Part shown: positions 15,252-20,591 of the stretch, piece by piece
Numbering within the stretch: position 1 is the stretch's first letter
Layout: each line of letters begins with the position of its first letter
Source of the DNA: JBFFSQ01 sp041572275
GTDB taxonomy: Bacteria; Pseudomonadota; Gammaproteobacteria; SZUA-229
DNA length: 20,591 nt
Direction of reading: 5' to 3'
Assembly: GCA_041572275.1 (NCBI GenBank)
Contig: JBFFSQ010000029.1
Span: 1-20,591 of the forward strand
Notes under the pieces: generated by a model
What the model was told of the DNA's origin: nothing
The model's input: only the letters and a program-made list of their open reading frames with translations
The model's database searches: none
Made by a program: the position numbers and the translations under genes

Positions 15252-16534
15252 TGCGCATTTTTGAAGAGATGGAATCCGAGGTTCGCGGCTACGTTCGTGC
15301 ATTCCCGGCCGTATTTGACACCGCCAGGGGAGCGTTCCTCTATGATGAGCAAGGCAATGAGTACATCGACTTCTTTGCCGGTGCCGGAACCCTTAACTAC
15401 GGCCACAACAACCCGTTAATTAGCGAAGCGCTGATCGAGTACCTGCAGCGTGACGGTATCGTCCATGCCCTCGATAAAGCGACCGTGGCGAAGAAAAACT
15501 TTTTGCAGAAGTTTCGTGACACCATTCTGGCACCACGCAATCTGGACTACAAGGTGCAGTTTACCGGCCCTACCGGTACCAATTCGGTAGAGACCGCCTT
15601 GAAGCTGGCACGCATGGTCAAACGCCGCTCTAATATTATTGCCTTTACTAACGGCTACCACGGCCTGACCATGGGAGCATTGGCAGTGACCGGTAACGAC
15701 TTCTACCGTGATGAATCTTACGGTGCTCGCAATAATGCTGACTCGGTACCCTTTGATGGTTACCTCGGCAGCGACGTGAACACTATTGATTATTTGCGCA
15801 AATTCCTGGAGGACGGTTCCAGCGGTGTCGACTTGCCTGCGGCAATTATCGTCGAGACGGTACAGGGAGAAGGGGGTATTAACGTGGCCTCTGCCCAGTG
15901 GCTACGTGACCTGGAACAGCTATGTCGTGACCTCGACATCCTGCTTATCATTGATGACATACAAATGGGCAACGGACGTACCGGGACCTTCTTTAGCTTC
16001 GAGGAGGCTGGCATCAAACCCGACATGATCACCTTCTCCAAGTCAATTGGCGGTGGTTTACCAATGGCAATCCTGTTGATGCGCCCGGAGCTGGACCAAT
16101 GGCAACCGGGTGAACACACTGGAACCTTCCGTGGTAACAACCTCGCCTTTGTTGCAGCCACTCAGGCCCTAAGTTATTGGGATAACGATGATTTCTCCGA
16201 ATCGATCAAATATAAGGGCGCAATCATGGAGGAAGAGCTCGCTAAGATCGTAGAGAAGTACAAGGGACAAATCGATATCGAACTCCGCGGACGAGGCATG
16301 GTGTGGGGCCTTGATATTGATCGACCCGGCTTTGCCAGTGAAATATCCACCGAGGCCTTTACCAATAACCTGGTGATCGAACTGGCTGGCGTCGATGACA
16401 ACGTAGTGAAGTTTCTTCCTTCACTGGTTATTGAAGAGGAGACTTTACGTAAAGGCATCACCATCATCGACAAAGCAATCGGTGACCTGCTGGTACAAAA
16501 AGAAGCGGCCAAAAAGGGAGATACTGCTGCATGA
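15251..16534 (+). CDS. ectB: Diaminobutyrate-2-oxoglutarate transaminase EctB
   Basis: The 427-residue class III aminotransferase converts L-aspartate semialdehyde and glutamate to L-2,4-diaminobutyrate, the first committed step to ectoine. The start is a GTG at 15251, giving the family-typical opening M-R-I-F-E-E-M-E-S-E-V-R; GGAG lies at 15239-15242. The PLP lysine is K264 in F-S-K-S-I-G-G-G-L-P. Other marks are G-P-T-G-T-N-S-V-E (cofactor phosphate), N-G-Y-H-G-L-T, I-I-D-D-I-Q-M-G-N-G-R-T-G and the T-F-R-G-N-N loop. The start overlaps the ectA stop by one base and the stop overlaps ectC by four, which implies coupled translation. Confidence 0.97.
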   Translation: MRIFEEMESEVRGYVRAFPAVFDTARGAFLYDEQGNEYIDFFAGAGTLNYGHNNPLISEALIEYLQRDGIVHALDKATVAKKNFLQKFRDTILAPRNLDYKVQFTGPTGTNSVETALKLARMVKRRSNIIAFTNGYHGLTMGALAVTGNDFYRDESYGARNNADSVPFDGYLGSDVNTIDYLRKFLEDGSSGVDLPAAIIVETVQGEGGINVASAQWLRDLEQLCRDLDILLIIDDIQMGNGRTGTFFSFEEAGIKPDMITFSKSIGGGLPMAILLMRPELDQWQPGEHTGTFRGNNLAFVAATQALSYWDNDDFSESIKYKGAIMEEELAKIVEKYKGQIDIELRGRGMVWGLDIDRPGFASEISTEAFTNNLVIELAGVDDNVVKFLPSLVIEEETLRKGITIIDKAIGDLLVQKEAAKKGDTAA

Positions 16535-16959
16535 TTGTACGCACGCTCGAAGAAATTATAGGGACAGAACGTGAGGTGCATGCTGAGAATGGCAACTGGG
16601 TGAGTCGCCGTTTTGTTCTCAATGACGATGCGGCCGGTTTCTCCTTTCACGAAACCATCATCAAGGCAGGTACCGAGACCCACATCTGGTACAAGCACCA
16701 TATCGAGGCTGTCTATTGTGTCGCCGGTGATGGCGAGATCGAGGATCTGAAAACCGGTGAGGTGCACCCCATCAAGGACGGCACCCTCTACCTGCTAAAT
16801 GACAATGACGAACACCTGTTGCGTGGCGGTAGTGATGACATGCGTCTTATATGCGCCTTTAATCCACCGGTTACCGGTAGCGAGATGCATGACGAAGATG
16901 GCGCCTATTCTCCACACCCCAAAACAGCTGAATGGGCCGTGGTACGTAACAGTAAATAG
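16531..16959 (+). CDS. ectC: L-ectoine synthase EctC
   Basis: This 142-residue cupin closes N-gamma-acetyl-diaminobutyrate to ectoine by loss of water. E59 (H-I-E-A-V-Y-C-V-A-G), Y87 (T-L-Y-L-L-N) and H95 (D-E-H-L-L-R) occupy the positions of the metal ligands reported for other EctC proteins, with a consistent offset. The tail after T-G-S-E-M-H-D-E-D-G-A-Y is somewhat longer than in the shortest relatives. The ATG overlaps the ectB TGA (ATGA). No ectD hydroxylase gene follows, so hydroxyectoine is not predicted from this cluster. Confidence 0.97.
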   Translation: MIVRTLEEIIGTEREVHAENGNWVSRRFVLNDDAAGFSFHETIIKAGTETHIWYKHHIEAVYCVAGDGEIEDLKTGEVHPIKDGTLYLLNDNDEHLLRGGSDDMRLICAFNPPVTGSEMHDEDGAYSPHPKTAEWAVVRNSK

Positions 16960-16995
16960 CTCGCCTGCAACAATCCAGTATTAACACTTATAGCA

Positions 16996-17313
16996 ATGAA
17001 TAACAGCAGAAAGAGTATCAGTGAACGGATGCATATTCTTGAAACGGGTAGCGAAGTTGATAGCCGCCGTAGCGAGCAATTGAACGATAAAACGACCCGC
17101 TTTGACACCCTGACAAACCTCAGTGTCGATAGCACTTTGCCGGGATGCGCACTGAATGATCTGACCCAGCTGCGCCTGCAACTTGAGCGTATGAATAATG
17201 ACTATGGCCTGTGCAGGAACCGCGATGTAAAAGTAGCCGCTAATCGCATCACTACCGCCCCTTCTATAGAGCTATCGTTTATCTGTGCTCAACACCAGGA
17301 GAACAAACAATGA
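16996..17313 (+). CDS. Unknown 105-codon ORF between ectC and ask
   Basis: The ORF starts 36 bp after ectC and its TGA overlaps the ATG of ask (ATGA), so it fits the operon in spacing and phase. The product is hydrophilic, with an N-terminal half rich in Ser, Glu and Arg and a possible amphipathic helix at L-T-Q-L-R-L-Q-L-E-R-M-N. It contains three cysteines and no signal peptide or TM segment. I recognise no family. The ribosome binding site before it is poor, while ask has its own good AGGAGA inside this ORF, so ask does not need it. It may be a real small gene, a decayed remnant or a chance frame. Confidence 0.45.
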   Translation: MNNSRKSISERMHILETGSEVDSRRSEQLNDKTTRFDTLTNLSVDSTLPGCALNDLTQLRLQLERMNNDYGLCRNRDVKVAANRITTAPSIELSFICAQHQENKQ

Positions 17314-18746
17314 ACCATACCGTCGAAAAGATTGGTGGAACCTCAATGAGCAACTATCAGGCTGTACGCGACAACATTTTTGTCGGTAGTCGCAACAGTG
17401 ATAATTACTATCATCGTATCTTTGTTGTTTCCGCTTATGCCGGCATCACCAACCTGTTGCTAGAACATAAAAAAACTGATCAGCCTGGTATCTATGCGCT
17501 GTTCACCGATGCTGAAGATGAAGAGGCATGGCGCAGTGCAATTATTTCTTTACGTGAACAGCTGCATGCGCTCAACAAACAACTATTGGCAGAAAATGAT
17601 CTGCTGGAGGCCGCCAACACCTTTATCGATCACCGCCTGGACGAGGCAGAGCAGGTACTCGATAACCTGCGTAATCTTTGTGAGCATGGTCATTTCGAAC
17701 TCAATGATCACCTGCTGACGGTAAGAGAAATGCTTGCCAGTATCGGCGAGGCACACAGTGCCTGGAATACTGTACAACAACTGCAACGCGACGGAATTAA
17801 TGCCCGTTTTGTCGATCTCTCCGGCTGGAAGGCAAGCACCACGATGCCACTGGATCAGGTGATAATACAGACCTTTGCCGATATAGACCTCTCAAATGAG
17901 CTACCTATTGTTACAGGTTACGCTCATTGCGAAGAAGGCTTGATGGCCACATTTGATCGTGGCTATAGCGAGATGACCTTCAGCCGAATTGCTGTGATCA
18001 CCAAATCAAGCGAGGCAATTATCCATAAAGAGTACCACCTCAGCAGTGCTGATCCGGGTATTGTCGGTGAGGGACAGATCGTACCCATTGGCCGTACCAA
18101 CTACGATGTAGCCGATCAGTTAGCCAACCTGGGAATGGAGGCCATCCACCCCCGCGCTGCCAAGGGGCTGCGACAAAATGCAATCCCGCTACGAGTGAAG
18201 AACACCTTTGAGCCCGAGCACAGCGGAACCCTGATTACCGGTGACTATGTCAGTGCCACCCCCTGCGTTGAGATCATCGCCGGCAGACGCCACCTGTATG
18301 CGATCGAACTTTTCGATCAGGATATGGTGGGTAAACTGGATGAATATGAGAAGACACTGTTAAATCTCTTCCAACGTTTCCGTGCCACTGTGGTTACCAA
18401 GGATATTAATGCCAACACAGTGACCCACTATCTTGGTTGTAATCTGAAAACAGTCAAACGCATCATCAAAACGATAAAAGAGCAGTTGCCTGACAGTGAA
18501 GTTGAGCACCGTAAGGTTTCCATGGTCTCAGCCATCGGTAGTGATATGCAAGTCCCCGGAATACTCGCCAAAGCCGTCTCGGCACTCGCAGACAATGGCA
18601 TCAGTATTCTGGCCATGCACCAGTCGATGCGACAGGTGGATATGCAATTCATCATTGACGAAGCTGACTACAATAATGCCGTAACCAGTCTGCACAAGCG
18701 ACTGGTCGAACCATATAACTACGGTGATGCAATATGTGCCGCTTGA
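17310..18746 (+). CDS. ask: Ectoine-linked aspartate kinase (Ask_Ect)
   Basis: This 478-residue kinase phosphorylates L-aspartate, feeding aspartate semialdehyde to EctB. It opens with V-E-K-I-G-G-T-S-M (the lysine-containing K-x-G-G-T-S signature), has the amino-acid kinase core, and ends in ACT-type regulatory domains (V-S-A-I-G-S-D-M-Q-V-P-G-I-L-A-K and later). Duplicate kinases of this class sit in ectoine clusters and are known in other bacteria to be less sensitive to feedback inhibition than the housekeeping enzyme; that is family knowledge, not visible here. AGGAGA at 17297-17302 precedes the ATG by seven bases. The 3' end overlaps the next gene by 13 bases. Confidence 0.93.
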   Translation: MNHTVEKIGGTSMSNYQAVRDNIFVGSRNSDNYYHRIFVVSAYAGITNLLLEHKKTDQPGIYALFTDAEDEEAWRSAIISLREQLHALNKQLLAENDLLEAANTFIDHRLDEAEQVLDNLRNLCEHGHFELNDHLLTVREMLASIGEAHSAWNTVQQLQRDGINARFVDLSGWKASTTMPLDQVIIQTFADIDLSNELPIVTGYAHCEEGLMATFDRGYSEMTFSRIAVITKSSEAIIHKEYHLSSADPGIVGEGQIVPIGRTNYDVADQLANLGMEAIHPRAAKGLRQNAIPLRVKNTFEPEHSGTLITGDYVSATPCVEIIAGRRHLYAIELFDQDMVGKLDEYEKTLLNLFQRFRATVVTKDINANTVTHYLGCNLKTVKRIIKTIKEQLPDSEVEHRKVSMVSAIGSDMQVPGILAKAVSALADNGISILAMHQSMRQVDMQFIIDEADYNNAVTSLHKRLVEPYNYGDAICAA

Positions 18747-19615
18747 TATCCCTACTACTGACTTTCCTTGCGCTGCCTGTAATGGCTGCAGAGAATCTTG
18801 ATAAAGAGGCTACACAAGCCGTTAATGAACTGCAGGCACCGCTCTATAACCCCTTCGTCGAGCGCTACATTCTTGATGAAATCAAATCACTACGTACTGA
18901 GCTGCAAGCGCAGCGAGCCGAGTTCACTGAAAAGTACTCCCGTGCCCAGCTTGATAACGCCGATCGGGCCATTGGCTACACCACCAGTACTATTAATAAC
19001 ATCTTCTATATGATTGCCGCCGCCGCCTCGATCTTTGCACTGGTCGGCTGGAGTTCAATGCGAGACATACGCAACAAGCTTAACGTGGTGATGGATAAAA
19101 AGGTAGCAACGATATCCGATGAGTACGAGAAGCGCCTCTATAACCTGGAGTTGAAACTAAAAGACCGCACCGAGCGCATTATTTCCGCTCAGGAAGAAAT
19201 ATCTCGTACCAACTCCATTCACTCCCTGTGGATGCGAGCCGGCCTGGAAGCAACACCGCAGGCCAGGATTGATGTCTATGATCAGATCCTCGAACTGAAT
19301 AGCGAGGACATCGAGGCTCTCACCTACAAGGCCGATGCAGTTCTGGAACTTGATGAACCAGAGTGGGCGCTCAACCTCTGCGACAAGGCACTGGTACTCA
19401 ATCCGGAGTATGCCTATGCCCACTATCAACACGCCTGTGCCAACGCCACGCTAGAACAGCTGGATGCTGCATTGGAAGATTTAAAGCATGCAGTTGAACT
19501 CTCTTCGACCTATCTGGATGAGGCACAAAGTGACAAGAGCCTTGCCAATCTGCGTAACTCCGGTCACCTCGATGAACTGCTTGAAAATACATATACCCCA
19601 AAAAATAGTATTTAG
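18734..19615 (+). CDS. Membrane-anchored TPR protein in the ectoine operon
   Basis: The 293-residue protein has a signal peptide (1-18, about VMA|AEN), a periplasmic helical stretch (about 25-80), one TM helix (about 86-107), a coiled coil (about 110-160, with many Lys/Glu/Arg) and a C-terminal region with two to three TPR repeats (about 163-262, for example A-L-T-Y-K-A-D-A-V-L-E-L and A-Y-A-H-Y-Q-H-A-C-A-N-A-T-L). The TPR part would lie in the cytoplasm if the signal is cleaved or acts as a first TM helix. It overlaps ask by 13 bases and runs in the same direction, so it is part of the operon. A scaffold role, possibly linking synthesis to a membrane sensor or transporter, is inference; no partner is identified. 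Confidence 0.85.
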   Translation: MCRLISLLLTFLALPVMAAENLDKEATQAVNELQAPLYNPFVERYILDEIKSLRTELQAQRAEFTEKYSRAQLDNADRAIGYTTSTINNIFYMIAAAASIFALVGWSSMRDIRNKLNVVMDKKVATISDEYEKRLYNLELKLKDRTERIISAQEEISRTNSIHSLWMRAGLEATPQARIDVYDQILELNSEDIEALTYKADAVLELDEPEWALNLCDKALVLNPEYAYAHYQHACANATLEQLDAALEDLKHAVELSSTYLDEAQSDKSLANLRNSGHLDELLENTYTPKNSI

Positions 19616-19624
19616 AGCCCCCGA

Positions 19625-20047
19625 ATGGATACCTCGTACCTGAGCATCAAGCGAGATAGAGAATGGTATCGACATAACGTCTCTGTGGTGCGAGAGGACA
19701 TTCCCTATCAGGCGCCCATTCCGGTGCCTGGTAATACACCAGTGAGTCTTGGCATTCTTAAGATTCGAGAAAATGTCATCTCTGTTTTTTCCGATCGTTC
19801 TCTACTTGCACCATCACCGGAATACGCAATTACATAAAGCAAGGTAATAGTTTTCGATACCGACCAGGATAACGATGGCGTTGTGGTTGATGAAACCGCA
19901 GAGATCATCCGTGCTGATGCTAAACACGTTACTTATTGCCTTGAGGGATAAAAACAAAAAATGATCGAGGACACAGCTAATCATGAAGAACAACTTCTGA
20001 TATTGATCGATTTTACTCATTGTAATGCGTTCACAAACGATATTTAA
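19625..20047 (+). pseudogene. cheW: CheW-domain coding region interrupted by two in-frame TAA codons
   Basis: In one frame from the ATG at 19625 to the TAA at 20045-20047 (about 140 codons) the translation follows a CheW domain: Y-R-H-N-V-S-V-V-R-E-D-I, then A-P-I-P-V-P-G-N-T-P, L-G-I-L-K-I-R-E-N-V-I-S-V-F, later D-G-V-V-V-D-E-T-A-E-I-I-R, and finally E-Q-L-L-I-L-I-D-F at the end, each in the expected order. TAA codons interrupt it at 19835-19837 and 19949-19951. No frameshift separates the three parts. The first N-terminal beta strand appears weak and there is no ribosome binding site. CheW couples chemoreceptors to the kinase CheA. It lies between the TPR gene and the symporter gene. It is probably a pseudogene; sequencing error at both stops is the alternative. 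Confidence 0.8.
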
Positions 20048-20073
20048 CGAACAATCACAATAGGATTGATCAC

Positions 20074-20591
20074 ATGATTGAAACCAGCTTCCTCCTCTCA
20101 TTACTCCTGTTTCTGACTATTGGACTCGCCTCGGTAGCAAGAAGCAAGAAAAGCACCGAGGACTACCTGGTTGCAGGCAAAACAACCCCGGCATGGCTCA
20201 CCGGTCTCTCAGCTGTAGCAACCAACAATAGTGGTTTCATGTTTATCGGCATGATCGGGATGACCTATGCTACAGGTCTTTCCTCTATCTGGTTAATGGT
20301 GGGGTGGATAGCAGGAGACCTGATGGTCTCACTGCTTACCCTCAGACCGCTGCATGCCGCATCCCGCTCAACCAGGGTTCACTCCTATGGCGGGCTGCTG
20401 GCACATTGGCACGGGCATGATAACCATGTACTACGCCGGCTGATTGGTTTGCTCACCGTTTTGTTTCTTACGCTTTATGCGGCGGCACAGTTGAAAGCCG
20501 GCAGCAAGGCCACCAGCGTACTTCTGGAGTGGGAGCCAAGTTCGGGTGTACTGATCAGCGCAACCATCGTACTGCTCTACAGCGCCGCAGG
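20074..20591 (+). CDS. Sodium/solute symporter family transporter (3' end outside the window)
   Basis: The frame starts at the ATG at 20074, with TAGGATTG just upstream, and runs open to the edge (172 codons). It shows the start of a PutP/SSS transporter: a first TM helix (5-22), then S-T-E-D-Y-L-V-A-G-K, and G-L-S-A-V-A-T-N-N-S-G-F-M-F-I-G-M-I-G-M-T-Y, where the unwound helix of the family binds Na+ and substrate, then W-L-M-V-G-W-I-A-G-D. This family carries proline, betaine, ectoine and other solutes with Na+. Its place after the ectoine genes suggests osmolyte uptake or recovery, which is inference. The end of the gene is not visible. Confidence 0.88.
   Translation, partial: MIETSFLLSLLLFLTIGLASVARSKKSTEDYLVAGKTTPAWLTGLSAVATNNSGFMFIGMIGMTYATGLSSIWLMVGWIAGDLMVSLLTLRPLHAASRSTRVHSYGGLLAHWHGHDNHVLRRLIGLLTVLFLTLYAAAQLKAGSKATSVLLEWEPSSGVLISATIVLLYSAA

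Noticed and set aside
19814..20101. 95-codon leftward ORF
   Set aside because: It is the shadow of the CheW relic and the symporter start on the other strand.

Overview
The window looks like a piece of a gammaproteobacterial chromosome, most plausibly from a marine or halophilic sulfur-oxidising or phototrophic type lineage. This is inference from gene content: a group 1e (Isp-type) [NiFe] hydrogenase of the kind known from purple sulfur bacteria, together with an ectoine cluster carrying its own MarR regulator (EctR) and a dedicated aspartate kinase. No rRNA, tRNA, CRISPR array or intact transposon was seen.

Region 1 (1-2461, + strand) is the end of a hydrogenase operon: the C-terminal part of Isp2 (an HdrB/HdrD-like CCG-domain protein), the complete catalytic large subunit HynL, and a 61-residue secreted/membrane peptide that resembles only the N-terminus of the HupE/UreJ nickel transporter family. 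Region 2 (2509-6189, - strand) holds a large membrane diguanylate cyclase (periplasmic solute-binding domain, one TM, PAS-PAS-PAS-GGEEF), whose last two PAS units are a near-perfect tandem duplication, and an unrecognised two-TM protein. Both are flanked by AT-rich spacers.

Region 3 (6751-9743) contains a translationally coupled pair, a small SET-domain methyltransferase and a divergent fold-type III PLP enzyme (DapDC/ODC-like, with the usual active-site Cys replaced), converging on an M42-type metallopeptidase. Region 4 (9963-12278, - strand) has a CPA2 cation/proton antiporter, a small secreted Asp/Arg repeat protein behind a good Fur-box match, and a decayed second copy of the antiporter's 5' end and leader, so the small gene sits between two copies of the same segment. 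Region 5 (12389-14086) is a strikingly AT-rich orphan family 2 glycosyltransferase followed by about 0.7 kb without a convincing gene; it looks horizontally acquired.

Region 6 (14087-20591) is an ectoine (compatible solute) locus: ectR is divergent from ectA-ectB-ectC, a 105-codon unknown ORF, ask (ectoine-linked aspartate kinase) and a membrane TPR protein, nearly all overlapping or tightly spaced. Then comes a CheW-type gene interrupted by two in-frame TAA codons, and finally the 5' part of a sodium/solute symporter that may import ectoine or a related osmolyte. No ectD was found, so the cluster as seen would make ectoine but not hydroxyectoine. The most unusual items are the SET-PLP enzyme pair, the CheW relic, the duplicated antiporter leader around the Fur-box peptide gene, the mini-HupE and the divergent ectR/ectA promoter region.
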